Notes: generated by a model from the sequence alone, not told the origin. Shown: positions 8,098 through 17,759, counted from the stretch's first letter. The stretch: DNA of 64,000 nt from Comamonas serinivorans (GCF_002158865.1 NZ_CP021455.1:3472001-3536000), one strand, 5' to 3'. A program made the numbers and translations.

Positions 8098-8613
8098 TCA
8101 CTTGGCGCTGTCGAGCGCCTTGATCACTTTGTCGGTGATGTCGTGCTTGGGGTTGATGTAGACGGCTTCCTGCAGGATCACGTCGTACTTTTCCGTTTCG
8201 GCCACTTGCTTGACCACGCGGTTGGCACGGTCCAGCACCTGGGCCAACTCTTCGTTCTTGCGTGCAGCGAGGTCTTCCTGGAACTCACGGCGGCGACGTT
8301 GGTAGGCGTTGTCCTGATCGGCCAGCTGACGCTGGCGCGTGGCGCGGGCCGACTCCGACAGCGTGGGCGCGTCGCGCTCGAACTTGTCCGACGACGCCTT
8401 CAGGGCGTTGCCCGAGTCCACGAGTTCTTTTTCGCGCTTGGAAAACTCCGATTCCAGTTTGCTTTGCGCCGCCTTGGCCGGACCCGACTCGCGCAGCAGC
8501 TTGTCGGTGTTGATGAAGCCGATCTTGAAGTCCTGAGCCACCGCAGGCAGCGACACCAGCACGGCAGACGTGCCCAGGGCCAGTGCAGACAGGTAGCGTT
8601 GAAGTTTTGTCAT
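8098..8613 (-). CDS. skp: Periplasmic chaperone Skp/OmpH family
   Basis: Skp is a trimeric jellyfish-shaped holdase that carries unfolded outer-membrane proteins across the periplasm to BamA. The protein is 171 residues with a Sec signal peptide (LSALALGTSAVLVSLPAVAQ, cleavage after AVAQ) followed by FKIGFINTDKLLRES and a long charged helical, coiled-coil-prone region. The C-terminus YDVILQEAVYINPKHDITDKVIKALD is typical of the OmpH family. The ATG at 8613 lies 3 bp from the bamA stop, the usual bamA-skp pairing. Confidence 0.95.
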   Translation of the reverse strand: MTKLQRYLSALALGTSAVLVSLPAVAQDFKIGFINTDKLLRESGPAKAAQSKLESEFSKREKELVDSGNALKASSDKFERDAPTLSESARATRQRQLADQDNAYQRRRREFQEDLAARKNEELAQVLDRANRVVKQVAETEKYDVILQEAVYINPKHDITDKVIKALDSAK

Positions 8614-8615
8614 GA

Positions 8616-10901
8616 TCAGAAAGACGTCCCGATTTGGAATTGCAGTTTCTCGATTCTATCGCCGGCAAACTTGCGCACAGGCTGAGCGAACGCAAAGCGC
8701 AGCGGGCCCAGCGGCGAGATCCAACTGATGCCGATGCCGGTCGAGGCGCGCATGCGGCTCAGGTCAAAGCTCTCGTTCTCGCCGTACACGTTGCCCACGT
8801 CGACGAAGACGAATGCCCGCAGCGTGCGGTCGTTGCCCACACCGGGGAACGGTGTGATGAATTCGAGGTTGGCGTTGAAGCGCTTGGCGCCCCCGATGAA
8901 GGATCCAGTCACGTCGCGCGGGCCCAGCGTCGATTGCTCGAAGCCCCGCACCGAACCCAGACCGCCCGCGTAGAAATTCTTGAACACCGGGAAGGCGCGG
9001 CCCCCGAAGCCCTTGCCCCAGCCCACCTCGGTGTTGAACGCCAGGGTGTAGGACTTGGACAGCGGCAGGTACTGCTGGAACTGGTAGTTGGCCTTGACGT
9101 AGCGCGCGTCGGCCAGCGCACTCAGCTCGGTGTTCAGGCGCTGGTAACGGCCCTTGGTGGGCGCCAGCGCGCTGTCCCGGCTGTCACGCGACCAACCGAT
9201 GGTCAATGGAACGCCCCAGCTGGTGTAGCCATAGTTCTCGGCATACGCCAGGTAGGCGCCGGGGATGTTGGTGCCGGGCTTGATGCGCGTGCGTTCTGCG
9301 GTGACGCCGAAGTACACCGTGTCGAGCTCACTGAACGGCACGCCGAACTTGATCCCGCCGCCGGTGGTGATCAGCTCGTAGTTGCCGCCCTGGTCCTTGT
9401 AGGGGCGTACCGACTTGTAGAACAGGTCATAGGTGCGTGACACACCGCCCGTGGTGAAGTACGGGTTGGTGGTGCTCAGCACCAGGGCACGGTTGTAGCG
9501 GCCGGTGTTCAGCTCCGCCGACAGGTAGTTGCCCGAGCCGAACACGTTCTCCTGCTTGATGGCAAAGGTGAACGACAGTTTTTCGGACGACGAGAAGCCC
9601 GCCCCGATGGACACGCTGCCCGTGGGCTTTTCCTTGACCACCACGCTCACGTCGACCTGGTCGGGGGCGCCGGGCACCTCCACCGTTTCGAGCGACACAT
9701 CGGTGAAATAACCCAGGCGGTCCACACGGTCGCGCGACAGTTTCATCTTTTCGCCGTCGTACCACGACGACTCGAACTGCCGGAACTCACGGCGGATCAC
9801 TTCGTCCCGCGTGCGCGTGTTGCCCTGGATGTTGATCTTGCGCACATAGGCCCGGCGAGACGGGTTGGCCTGCAGCGTGATCGCGACCGTGTTGTCAACA
9901 CGGTCCACGTTCATCTGCGGCTCCACCTTGGCAAAGGCATAACCGTAGCGCGCAAAGCCATCGGTGAAGGCCTTGACCGTGTTCGCCACCTGATCAGCGT
10001 TGTAGGGCTCGCCCGGCTTGATCTCGATCAGCGACTTGAACTCGTCGTCCTTGTTGAGGAAATTGCCTTCGATGTCGACCTTGGAGACCACGAAGCGCTC
10101 GCCCTCGGACAGGTTGACCGTGACGCTGATGGACTCCTTGTCCGGCGAGATTGCCACCTGCGTCGAGTCGATCTTGAAGTCCAGGTAGCCACGGGCCAGG
10201 TAGAACGAGCGCAGCGCTTCCAGATCGGCGTTGAGCTTGGTGCGCGAGTACTGGTCGGACTTGGTGTACCAGCTCAACCAGCCACCGGTGTCCAGGTCGA
10301 ACAGGTCCCTCAACTGGCTTTCGCTGAACGCGCGGTTGCCGACGAGGTGGATGTCCTTGATCTTGGCCGATTCGCCTTCGGTGAAGGCAAACGACACGTG
10401 AACCTGGTTGCGCGTGGTCGGCGTCACCGTGGTCACGACGTTGGCCGCGTACTTGCCGCGCTCGATGTACTGGCGGCGCAATTCCTGCTCAGCCCGGTCG
10501 GCCAGGGCCTTGTCGAACGGACGACCTTCGTAGAGGCCGATGTCGCGCAGTGCTTTGCTGAGCACTTCTTTGGTGAATTCCTTGTTGCCCGTGAACTCAA
10601 TCGAGGCCACGCTGGGACGCTCCTGGACGACCACGACCAGCACGTCGTTCTGCACCTCCAGGCGCACGTCGGAGAACAGGCCCAAGGCAAACAGCGAACG
10701 GATGGCGCTGGCGCCCTTCTCGTCGTCGTAAGCGTCGCCCACCTGCAGCGGCAGGGAGGCGAACACCGTGCCGGGTTCCACGCGTTGCAAGCCTTCGATG
10801 CGGATGTCGCGCACTGTGAACGGGTCAACCGCCCAGGCCGCCTGGGCCGAAAAAATCATGGCCACGACTGCGGCAGCCGTTCGGACTCGGAAAGCTTTCA
10901 T
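8616..10901 (-). CDS. bamA: Outer membrane protein assembly factor BamA
   Basis: BamA is the essential beta-barrel core of the BAM complex that folds proteins into the outer membrane. The 761-residue product has a signal peptide ending SAQAAWA, five POTRA domains (about residues 25-420, beginning FTVRDIRIEGLQRVEPGTVF) and a C-terminal 16-strand barrel. The barrel contains the conserved lid motif VRGF in GGLGSVRGFEQSTLGPRD and ends in the outer-membrane signature Phe (LQFQIGTSF). It lies between rseP and skp, the standard order in proteobacteria. Confidence 0.97.
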   Translation of the reverse strand: MKAFRVRTAAAVVAMIFSAQAAWAVDPFTVRDIRIEGLQRVEPGTVFASLPLQVGDAYDDEKGASAIRSLFALGLFSDVRLEVQNDVLVVVVQERPSVASIEFTGNKEFTKEVLSKALRDIGLYEGRPFDKALADRAEQELRRQYIERGKYAANVVTTVTPTTRNQVHVSFAFTEGESAKIKDIHLVGNRAFSESQLRDLFDLDTGGWLSWYTKSDQYSRTKLNADLEALRSFYLARGYLDFKIDSTQVAISPDKESISVTVNLSEGERFVVSKVDIEGNFLNKDDEFKSLIEIKPGEPYNADQVANTVKAFTDGFARYGYAFAKVEPQMNVDRVDNTVAITLQANPSRRAYVRKINIQGNTRTRDEVIRREFRQFESSWYDGEKMKLSRDRVDRLGYFTDVSLETVEVPGAPDQVDVSVVVKEKPTGSVSIGAGFSSSEKLSFTFAIKQENVFGSGNYLSAELNTGRYNRALVLSTTNPYFTTGGVSRTYDLFYKSVRPYKDQGGNYELITTGGGIKFGVPFSELDTVYFGVTAERTRIKPGTNIPGAYLAYAENYGYTSWGVPLTIGWSRDSRDSALAPTKGRYQRLNTELSALADARYVKANYQFQQYLPLSKSYTLAFNTEVGWGKGFGGRAFPVFKNFYAGGLGSVRGFEQSTLGPRDVTGSFIGGAKRFNANLEFITPFPGVGNDRTLRAFVFVDVGNVYGENESFDLSRMRASTGIGISWISPLGPLRFAFAQPVRKFAGDRIEKLQFQIGTSF

Positions 10902-11000
10902 CGGTAATCGCTCACGGATTGAAGGGCGTCAGGCGGCGGGACTGGGCGTCCGCGCCTGCGGGGCAGCTGAATCGGGTGCAACATGCAGCTGCCAAGTGTC

Positions 11001-12392
11001 TCATGCGGTGAACCACGGCAACAGGTACCGCGACAAATCGTTGAACATGGCCAGAGACATCATGAGCAACAAGATGGCCAGACCACCTTTTTGCAGGCGC
11101 TCCAGCCAGACATCGGTCAGCGGTTTTCCTCTCACCGCCTCCCAAAGATAATACATCAGGTGCCCCCCATCGAGGACGGGGATTGGCAACAGATTGAGCA
11201 CGCCCAGGCTCACGCTGAGCAGGCCCATGAAGGTCAGGAATGGCGTCAGGCCGATGCTGGCCGACTTGCCCGCATAGTCGGCAATCGTGAGGGGACCGCT
11301 GATGTTCTTGAGCGATGCCTCGCCGATCACCATGCGCGCCATCATGCGCAGCGTCAGCGCCGACATCTCCCAGGTTTTCTGCGCGCCCTGGGCCAATCCG
11401 GCGAACACGCCATAGCGCACCACCGTCATGTCGGGTGCGGCGCCGATGTAGGCCCCCACCCGCCCGATGCGGGCCCCGGCGTCCTGCACCACGTCGGGCA
11501 AGACTGCCAGGCGCAAGGTCTGGCCTTCGCGTTCAACCTGCCACTGCTGCGCCGGCGCCTGTGGCTGGTTGGCGGCTTTGATGAGGCCGCGCAGCTGACC
11601 GGCGTCGGTCACCGGTTGCGCATTCACGGCCACCACGCGGTCGCCCTCCTTCAGGCCGGCTTTCGCGGCCGCGCCGCCAGCCATCACCTGACCCAGCACC
11701 GGTGGCATCTGGGGCGCGTCGATGCCCGCCCGCTGAAACAGCTCGGGCGTGGGGTCCTGGATGCGCAATTGCGCCAGGGGCAGCGTCACCGGTGCCAGGG
11801 CGCCCCCATCGCGCCGCACGCTGAGCTGCAGGTCTTTGCCCTCGAGTGCACCGCGCGTGACCAGCCAGCGCAGGTCATCGAAAGACCGCAGCTCGCCCAG
11901 GCTCGCGTCGTCCAGCGCGGCGCGCTCCACCACATCGCCCGCCCGCAGGCCCACCCGCTCGGCCAGCGAACCCGCCGCCGGCGGCGCCAGGATGGCCCGC
12001 GGCTCGTTGACCCCGATCCAGTTCACCGCGCTGTACAGCAGAACCGCCAGCACGAGGTTGGCCACCGGCCCCGCGGCCACGATGAGGGCACGCTTGCCCA
12101 CGGACTGCGCGTTGAAGGCGAGGTGCCGCTCGTGCGCAGCCACCGGGCCGTCCTGCTCGTTCAGCATGCGCACGTAACCGCCCAGCGGCACGGCGCTGAT
12201 GACGTATTCGCAGTCTTCCAGCCCTGGGCGCGGGTGCTTGGGCTTGTAGCGCCAGATCACGCGGCCGAAGCCGATGGAAAAGCGCAGCACCTTGACGCGG
12301 CACGCCACCGCCATGCGGTAGTGCCCCCACTCGTGAAAGGCCACCAGCACGCCCATGGCGACGATGAAAGCCAGCACCTTGATCAACAGCAT
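11001..12392 (-). CDS. rseP: Site-2 intramembrane zinc metalloprotease RseP
   Basis: RseP cleaves anti-sigma factor RseA within the membrane during the sigma-E envelope stress response and also clears remnant signal peptides. The zinc motif HEWGH occurs in the first transmembrane segment (about residues 20-24), the third ligand in NLLPIPVLDGGHL near the C-terminus, and PDZ-type sequence in between (AKAGLKEGDRVVAVNAQPV). Four membrane segments are seen. I chose the ATG at 12392; a GTG one codon upstream is also possible. Its placement before bamA ties it to envelope biogenesis. Confidence 0.96.
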   Translation of the reverse strand: MLLIKVLAFIVAMGVLVAFHEWGHYRMAVACRVKVLRFSIGFGRVIWRYKPKHPRPGLEDCEYVISAVPLGGYVRMLNEQDGPVAAHERHLAFNAQSVGKRALIVAAGPVANLVLAVLLYSAVNWIGVNEPRAILAPPAAGSLAERVGLRAGDVVERAALDDASLGELRSFDDLRWLVTRGALEGKDLQLSVRRDGGALAPVTLPLAQLRIQDPTPELFQRAGIDAPQMPPVLGQVMAGGAAAKAGLKEGDRVVAVNAQPVTDAGQLRGLIKAANQPQAPAQQWQVEREGQTLRLAVLPDVVQDAGARIGRVGAYIGAAPDMTVVRYGVFAGLAQGAQKTWEMSALTLRMMARMVIGEASLKNISGPLTIADYAGKSASIGLTPFLTFMGLLSVSLGVLNLLPIPVLDGGHLMYYLWEAVRGKPLTDVWLERLQKGGLAILLLMMSLAMFNDLSRYLLPWFTA

Positions 12393-12455
12393 CACTCGTT
12401 GTCCCTGCGGCCCAGTACCGCGCTCATGCAGGCCGCAGGCCTGCGGCGCCTGGGA

Positions 12456-13649
12456 TCAGGCGCGCGCCAGGCCATGCTGGACCTGTTGCTCGGCCAGGCA
12501 CCGCGCCTCGCGGTCCAAGGCCAGCAAATCCTCGAGATTGTGCGGTCGCGAGAAATCCAGGGCATCGAGTGTGGCGACGTTGATGCGGTGGATGTCGGTG
12601 AACCGGATGCGCTCGTCCAGGAAGGCCTGCACCGCCACCTCGTTGGCGGCATTGAGCACGGCACAGCTGCCAAAGGGCGCGCGCAAGGCATCCCAGGCCA
12701 GGCGCATGCCCGGGAAGCGCTGCTCGTGGCCATGGCTGTCCAGCGCCTCGAAGGTAAGCGCAGACAGCGACGAGAAATCCAGCGCCTGCGCCCCCGAAGC
12801 CATGCGTTCGGGCCACGACAGGCCATAGGCGATGGGCACGCGCATGTCGGGCGTGCCCAACTGGGCCACCACCGAGCTGTCGTGGTACTGCACCATGGAA
12901 TGCACCACGCTCTGCGGGTGGATCACCACGTCGAGCTGGTCGGGCGGCAGCCCGAACAGGTAGCGCGCCTCGATCAGCTCGAGCGCCTTGTTCATCATGG
13001 TGGCCGAATCGACAGAGATCTTGCGCCCCATCACCCAGTTCGGGTGGGCGCAGGCCTGCGCCGGCGTCACGGCGTCCAGCGCATGGGGCGCCCAGTCGCG
13101 AAACGGCCCGCCCGAGGCGGTGAGGATGATCTTGGCCACACGCGTGGACCAGGTGGCGGGGTCATCGGGCAGGGACTGGAACACCGCCGAATGCTCGCTG
13201 TCGATGGGCAAGAGCTTGGCGCCGCCCTGAGCCACAGCCTGCAGGAACAGCTCGCCGCCGACCACCAGAGCCTCCTTGTTGGCGAGCAGCAGGCGCTTGC
13301 CGGCGCGCGCCGCCGCCATGCAGGGCGCCAAACCGGCGGCCCCCACGATGGCAGCCATCACGGTGTCCACCTCGGGCGCGGCAGCCAGCGCAGTCAGGGC
13401 CTGCGCACCCGCCTGGGGCTGGGTGCGCAGGCCGGCCGCCTTCAGCTTGCTGGCCAGCTCGTCCAGCCGCGCCGCATCGGCCACGGCGGCCACAGCGGGT
13501 TGAAACTGCATGCATTGCGCCACCAACGCATCGACACGACTGGCCGCCGTCAAGGCATGGACCACGAAGCGGTCCGGGTGACGCGCGATGACGTCGAGCG
13601 TGTTGACCCCGATCGACCCCGTGGAACCCAACACGAGCACGCGTTGCAT
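12456..13649 (-). CDS. dxr: 1-deoxy-D-xylulose 5-phosphate reductoisomerase
   Basis: Dxr (IspC) makes 2-C-methylerythritol 4-phosphate with NADPH, the first committed step of the MEP isoprenoid pathway. The NADPH-binding GSTGSIGVNTLDVIARHPD is at the N-terminus, followed by LLANKEALVVGGELF and the metal/substrate motif PIDSEHSAVFQSL. The ATG at 13649 (MQRVLVLGSTG) gives 397 residues, as expected. The open frame runs 7 codons further towards 52-bp copy 4, which lies between this gene and cdsA. Confidence 0.96.
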   Translation of the reverse strand: MQRVLVLGSTGSIGVNTLDVIARHPDRFVVHALTAASRVDALVAQCMQFQPAVAAVADAARLDELASKLKAAGLRTQPQAGAQALTALAAAPEVDTVMAAIVGAAGLAPCMAAARAGKRLLLANKEALVVGGELFLQAVAQGGAKLLPIDSEHSAVFQSLPDDPATWSTRVAKIILTASGGPFRDWAPHALDAVTPAQACAHPNWVMGRKISVDSATMMNKALELIEARYLFGLPPDQLDVVIHPQSVVHSMVQYHDSSVVAQLGTPDMRVPIAYGLSWPERMASGAQALDFSSLSALTFEALDSHGHEQRFPGMRLAWDALRAPFGSCAVLNAANEVAVQAFLDERIRFTDIHRINVATLDALDFSRPHNLEDLLALDREARCLAEQQVQHGLARA

Positions 13650-13673
13650 GGAAACCCCCAATTCAATCATTCA

Positions 13674-13725
13674 GGAGTATGCCCACGTTGCCGTTCAAAA
13701 ATAAACGGCAGTGGCAGCATACTGC
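13674..13725. repeat. 52-bp palindromic element, copy 4
   Basis: Outer stem GNAGTATGC/GCATACTNC and a perfect inner stem TGCCGTT/AACGGCA. One base separates its end from the cdsA stop codon (13727); the dxr start is 24 bp from its other end. It is inside the operon. Confidence 0.93.
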
Positions 13726-13726
13726 A

Positions 13727-14575
13727 TCACATCAGCACCAGCATCAGCGCCAGCGGCAAGGTGGGCAAGAGCGCATCGACCCGGTCCAGCACGCCCCCAT
13801 GACCCGGCAGCAGCTGGCTGGAATCCTTGACGCCGGCCGCGCGCTTGACCAGCGACTCGCTCAGGTCGCCCACCACGCTCATCGCTGTCAAGAAGACCAG
13901 GCTGAGCACCAGCACCACGGGGCCGTGCGTCTCGAGCAGCAGCGTGTACAGGCTGGTTCCGCCCACATGGCCGCCGCGCTCCAGCGCCATCCAGACGCCG
14001 GCCAGCACCGCCACGCCGACGAGGCCGCCCACAGCACCTTCCCAGCTTTTGCCCGGACTGATGGCCGGGGCCAGCTTGCGGCCGCCGAACAGCTTGCCGC
14101 CCAGCGCCTTGCCAAAGAAATAGGCGAACACATCAGCCGCCCACACCAGGGCCAGGGTCGACAGCAGGAAGGCCACGCCCAGGTAGCGCGCCTGCCCCAG
14201 GGCCAGCCAGGCGGCCAGCAGGACGAGCAGGCCGACGGCCATGCGCACAGGCTGGGGCACCCGGGGCCAACCGGCCACGCCAACCTTGAGCAACCAGCAG
14301 CCGCACAGCACCCAGAAGGCGCCCACGCCGATCCAGAGCACGCGATGCGGGCCGGCAAAAAAGCCCGCATACCAGCACGCCACGCACACCAACGCCATCA
14401 GCGCGCCCGCAGCGGGGGCCCACGCGCTGGCCCCGTTGAGCCGCGCCCACTCCCAGCTGGCGGCCACCATGGCCACCGCCCCCACCAGCAGGAACCAGTC
14501 GGGGTTGGTGGCGAACAAGGCCGGCAACAGCACGGCCAGCAGGATCAACGCGGTGACGATGCGCTGCTTGAGCAT
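13727..14575 (-). CDS. cdsA: Phosphatidate cytidylyltransferase
   Basis: CdsA is an inner-membrane enzyme making CDP-diacylglycerol from CTP and phosphatidate for phospholipid synthesis. The 282-residue protein is almost entirely hydrophobic, with about eight membrane segments. The family signature is near the C-terminus: SESLVKRAAGVKDSS followed by LLPGHGGVLDRVDALL. The ATG at 14575 has GAGG upstream. It lies downstream of uppS as in most proteobacteria. Confidence 0.95.
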   Translation of the reverse strand: MLKQRIVTALILLAVLLPALFATNPDWFLLVGAVAMVAASWEWARLNGASAWAPAAGALMALVCVACWYAGFFAGPHRVLWIGVGAFWVLCGCWLLKVGVAGWPRVPQPVRMAVGLLVLLAAWLALGQARYLGVAFLLSTLALVWAADVFAYFFGKALGGKLFGGRKLAPAISPGKSWEGAVGGLVGVAVLAGVWMALERGGHVGGTSLYTLLLETHGPVVLVLSLVFLTAMSVVGDLSESLVKRAAGVKDSSQLLPGHGGVLDRVDALLPTLPLALMLVLM

Positions 14576-14610
14576 GGGAGAGGTCCTCTGTTCAGCCGCA
14601 AAAGAAGGGA

Positions 14611-15360
14611 TCAGGCCGCGGACATGCCACGCTCCACCTGTTCGGAGGTCTTGCCGAAGCGTCGCTCGCGCCCGGCGAAATCGGCCAGTGCGGCATCGAG
14701 TTCGGCCGCATCGAAGTCCGGCCACAGGCAGTCGCTGAAGTACAGCTCGCTGTAGGCGCACTGCCAGAGCAGGAAGTTGCTGATGCGGCGCTCGCCTCCC
14801 GTGCGGATGAGCAGGTCGGGATCGGGTGCATGGGCCGTGGCCATGGCCGCAGACAGGGTGCCCTCGCTCAGGGGCTGACCCGCATCCACCACGCGCTGGG
14901 CAGCCTGCACCACGTCCCAGCGTCCGCCGTAGTTGAAACAGACGTTGAGCAGCAGCTTGGCATTGCCGGCCGTCTGCACCTCGGCCCCTTCCATGCTGGC
15001 CAGCAGCGAGGCGTTGATGCCGGAGCGATCCCCCACGAAGCGAATCGCCACACCGGCTTCGTGCAGGGGCTGCACTTCGCGAAGCAGGGCCGCAGCCATG
15101 AGCCGCATCAGGCCCGACACCTCGTCGGCGGGGCGCTGCCAGTTCTCGGACGAGAAGGCAAACACGGTCAGCACGCCCACGCCGCGTTCCATGCACAGCC
15201 GCACACAGCGGCGCAAAGCCTCCACGCCCTGCTTGTGACCGGCCACACGCGGCAAGAGGCGCCGCTTGGCCCAGCGCCCATTGCCATCCATGACGATGGC
15301 GATGTGCAGCGGCCGGGGTTCGGCGTTCGGTTGCTCGGGTTTCAAAACGATCGGCCTCAA
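14611..15360 (-). CDS. uppS: Di-trans,poly-cis-undecaprenyl-diphosphate synthase
   Basis: UppS condenses eight isopentenyl diphosphates onto farnesyl diphosphate to build the undecaprenyl carrier for peptidoglycan and O-antigen. Motifs: HIAIVMDGNGRWAKRR with the catalytic Asp, GHKQGVEALRRCV, TVFAFSSENWQRP, and RTGGERRISNFLLWQ near the C-terminus. At 249 residues the length is normal. The likely start is a TTG at 15360 overlapping the frr stop (TTGA); no ATG lies upstream of the MDGNG motif in frame. Confidence 0.95.
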   Translation of the reverse strand: MRPIVLKPEQPNAEPRPLHIAIVMDGNGRWAKRRLLPRVAGHKQGVEALRRCVRLCMERGVGVLTVFAFSSENWQRPADEVSGLMRLMAAALLREVQPLHEAGVAIRFVGDRSGINASLLASMEGAEVQTAGNAKLLLNVCFNYGGRWDVVQAAQRVVDAGQPLSEGTLSAAMATAHAPDPDLLIRTGGERRISNFLLWQCAYSELYFSDCLWPDFDAAELDAALADFAGRERRFGKTSEQVERGMSAA

Positions 15361-15917
15361 ACGGCCATGATGTCCTGTTCCTTGCTGGCGACGAGCTGAT
15401 CGATCTCGGCGATGCGCTTGTCGGTCAGCTTCTGCACCTCGGCCTCGGCGCGCTTCTGATCGTCTTCGGATGCTTCCTTGTCCTTGACCAGCTTCTTCAC
15501 CGATTCGTTGGCGTCGCGGCGCAGGTTGCGGATGGCCACCTTGGCGTTCTCGCCCTCGGTCTTGACCAGCTTGGTCATCTCGCGGCGACGCTCTTCGCTC
15601 ATGGGCGGCATGGGCACGCGGATGAGGTCACCCATGGATGCCGGGTTCAGGCCCAGTTCGCTCTCGCGGATCGCCTTCTCGATCTTGGCGCCCATGTTCT
15701 TTTCCCAGGGCTGCACGCTGATGGTGCGCGAATCGATGAGCGCCACGTTGGCCACCTGCGACAGCGGCACCATCGAGCCGTAGTACTCGACGTGGATGGT
15801 GTCGAGCAACGCGGGGTTGGCACGGCCCGTGCGGATCTTGGTCAGGTTGTTCTTGAAGGCCGCGATGGATTGTTCCATCTTGGTCTGCATGGTCTTGTGA
15901 ATGTCTTGAATGCTCAT
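15357..15917 (-). CDS. frr: Ribosome recycling factor
   Basis: RRF, with EF-G, splits the post-termination ribosome. The 186-residue product has the family core: TGRANPALLDTIHVEYYG near residue 30, QPWEKNMGAKIEKAIRESELG, and IRVPMPPMSEERRREMTKLV, with the final three-helix segments (AKVAIRNLRRDANESVKKL). The ATG at 15917 gives the usual length; 10 upstream in-frame codons lack similarity. Lies between pyrH and uppS. Confidence 0.97.
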   Translation of the reverse strand: MSIQDIHKTMQTKMEQSIAAFKNNLTKIRTGRANPALLDTIHVEYYGSMVPLSQVANVALIDSRTISVQPWEKNMGAKIEKAIRESELGLNPASMGDLIRVPMPPMSEERRREMTKLVKTEGENAKVAIRNLRRDANESVKKLVKDKEASEDDQKRAEAEVQKLTDKRIAEIDQLVASKEQDIMAV

Positions 15918-15965
15918 GGCCGGAATTCCAATGCGCTGTGTGCGCAAAACAGCAACGGGGACGCC

Positions 15966-16691
15966 TCAGGCGTGAACCAGGGTGCCCTCGTCGGCACCGC
16001 AGACCACACGCCCCAGCGCGCCGGGTTTGACGATGGAAAACACCTTGATCGGCAGCTTCTGATCGCGGCACAGCGCAAACGCCGTGGCGTCCATGATGCC
16101 CAGGTTCTGCGTCATGGCCTCGTCAAATGTCAGATGGGTATAGCGCGTTGCCGTTGGATCCTTCATCGGATCGGCGGTATACACCCCATCAACCTTGGTG
16201 GCCTTGAGGACCAGTTCGGCACCGATCTCGGCGCCGCGCAACGCAGCGGCCGTGTCGGTGGTGAAGAACGGGTTGCCCGTACCGGCCGCGAACACGACCA
16301 CTTTGCCCTCTTCCAGGTACTGCAGGGCCTTGGGGCGCACGTAAGGCTCGACCACCTGCTCGATGCCGATGGCCGACATCACGCGGGCCGTCAGCCCCTG
16401 CTTGTTCATGGCATCTGCCAGGGCCAAGGCGTTCATCACCGTGGCCAGCATGCCCATGTAGTCGGCCGTCGCCCGGTCCATGCCGGCCGAGCCGCCCGCC
16501 ACACCGCGGAAGATGTTGCCACCACCGATCACCACCGCCACTTCCACACCCTTGGCCACCACATCGGCCACCTCGCCCACCATGCGCTCGATGGTGGCTT
16601 GATTGATGCCGAAGGCATCGTCACCCATCAAGGCCTCGCCGGACAGCTTGAGCAGGATGCGTTTGTAAATAGGTGTGGCAGGTTCGGTCAT
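15966..16691 (-). CDS. pyrH: Uridylate kinase
   Basis: PyrH phosphorylates UMP to UDP. It is an amino-acid-kinase-fold hexamer, allosterically controlled by UTP and GTP in relatives. The sequence YKRILLKLSGEALMGDD opens the protein, followed by VAVVIGGGNIFRG and a central YMGMLATVMNALALADAM. VFAAGTGNPFFTTDTAAALR is a further signature. The ATG at 16691 gives 241 residues; a TTG two codons upstream is less likely. Confidence 0.97.
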   Translation of the reverse strand: MTEPATPIYKRILLKLSGEALMGDDAFGINQATIERMVGEVADVVAKGVEVAVVIGGGNIFRGVAGGSAGMDRATADYMGMLATVMNALALADAMNKQGLTARVMSAIGIEQVVEPYVRPKALQYLEEGKVVVFAAGTGNPFFTTDTAAALRGAEIGAELVLKATKVDGVYTADPMKDPTATRYTHLTFDEAMTQNLGIMDATAFALCRDQKLPIKVFSIVKPGALGRVVCGADEGTLVHA

Positions 16692-16778
16692 GGGCAAACA
16701 GGGGTGTTCAAAACAGCGGCAGTTTAGCGGGGAAGCGGCGCCAGGCGGTCACTGGCCGCAGCAACGGTCGCCAGATGC

Positions 16779-16820
16779 AAAAACTGCGGGCCGAACGCCA
16801 TCCAGCGTCCAGACCCGCAG
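16779..16820 (-). terminator. Intrinsic terminator after tsf
   Basis: On the minus strand a 7-bp stem CTGCGGG/CCCGCAG encloses a short inner CGC/GCG pairing and is followed by TTTTT. It lies 13 bp beyond the tsf stop codon, between tsf and pyrH, so rpsB-tsf may be transcribed largely as its own unit. Confidence 0.7.
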
Positions 16821-16832
16821 CCGGTCAGGGGA

Positions 16833-17714
16833 TCAGGCGCCCTTGGCAGCCGCAACCTGAGCGGCCACTTCGGCCGCGAAGTCGTCCTGCTTCTTCTCGA
16901 TGCCTTCGCCCACGACGAACATCGTGAAGCCCTTCACATCGGTCTTCTTCTCTTTGAGCATCTGCTCGACGGTCTGCTTGTCGTTCTTCACGAAGGCCTG
17001 GTTGAACAGGGACACTTCCTTGAGGAACTTCTGCACCGAGCCTTCCACCATCTTGGCGACGATGTCAGCCGGCTTGCCCGACTCAGCCGCCTTGGCGGCG
17101 GCCACCGAACGCTCGCGCTCGATCAGCTCGGCCGACACGTCGTCGCCCTTCAGGGCCACGGGCTTCATGGCAGCGATGTGCATGGCCACGTCCTTGGCGG
17201 CGGTTGCGTCGCCTTCGAACGGCACCAGCACGCCAATGCGCGTGCCGTGCAGGTAGCCGGCCACGTTGCCTTCCAGGCGCACGAAGCGGCGGAAGCTCAT
17301 GTTCTCGCCGATCTTGCCGATCAGGCCCTTGCGCACGTCTTCCAGCGTGGGGCCGTAGGTGTCTTGCTCATAAGGCAGCGCGCCCAGGGCCTCGACGTCA
17401 GCCGGGTTCTTTTCAGCAACCAGGCGGGCAGCGGCTTCTGCCAGTTGCAAGAAGCTGTCGTTCTTGGTCACGAAGTCGGTTTCGCAGTTCACTTCCAGCA
17501 GCGAAGCCACCTTGCCGTCGTTGTACGAGGCGATCACGCCTTCAGCCGTGACGCGCGAGGCGGCCTTGCCAGCCTTGGTGCCCAGCTTGACGCGCAGCAG
17601 TTCTTCCGCCTTGACCATGTCGCCGTTGGCCTCGGTCAGGGCCTTCTTGCATTCCATCATGGGGGCGTCGGTCTTGGCGCGCAGTTCAGCGACCATGCTT
17701 GCGGTAATAGCCAT
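16833..17714 (-). CDS. tsf: Elongation factor Ts
   Basis: EF-Ts is the nucleotide exchange factor that releases GDP from EF-Tu. The 293-residue product starts MAITASMVAELRAKTDAP with the N-terminal UBA-like domain, then the core domain including VNCETDFVTKNDSF and a C-terminal segment VEGSVQKFLKEVSLFNQAFV. The ATG at 17714 is clear; the upstream open frame lacks similarity. A stem-loop terminator separates it from rpsB, and codons 7-45 recur as a stray 117-bp copy at 61677-61793. Confidence 0.97.
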   Translation of the reverse strand: MAITASMVAELRAKTDAPMMECKKALTEANGDMVKAEELLRVKLGTKAGKAASRVTAEGVIASYNDGKVASLLEVNCETDFVTKNDSFLQLAEAAARLVAEKNPADVEALGALPYEQDTYGPTLEDVRKGLIGKIGENMSFRRFVRLEGNVAGYLHGTRIGVLVPFEGDATAAKDVAMHIAAMKPVALKGDDVSAELIERERSVAAAKAAESGKPADIVAKMVEGSVQKFLKEVSLFNQAFVKNDKQTVEQMLKEKKTDVKGFTMFVVGEGIEKKQDDFAAEVAAQVAAAKGA

Positions 17715-17759
17715 CTTGTCTTTCTCCGAAATCTGTTTGCGAATGCCCGCACGTGGCGC

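Noticed and set aside
10983..13802. Very long plus-strand open frame opposite bamA/rseP/dxr
   Set aside because: It is antisense to rseP and dxr, whose family motifs are unmistakable. His/Gln/Arg-rich composition is typical of GC-rich antisense reading.
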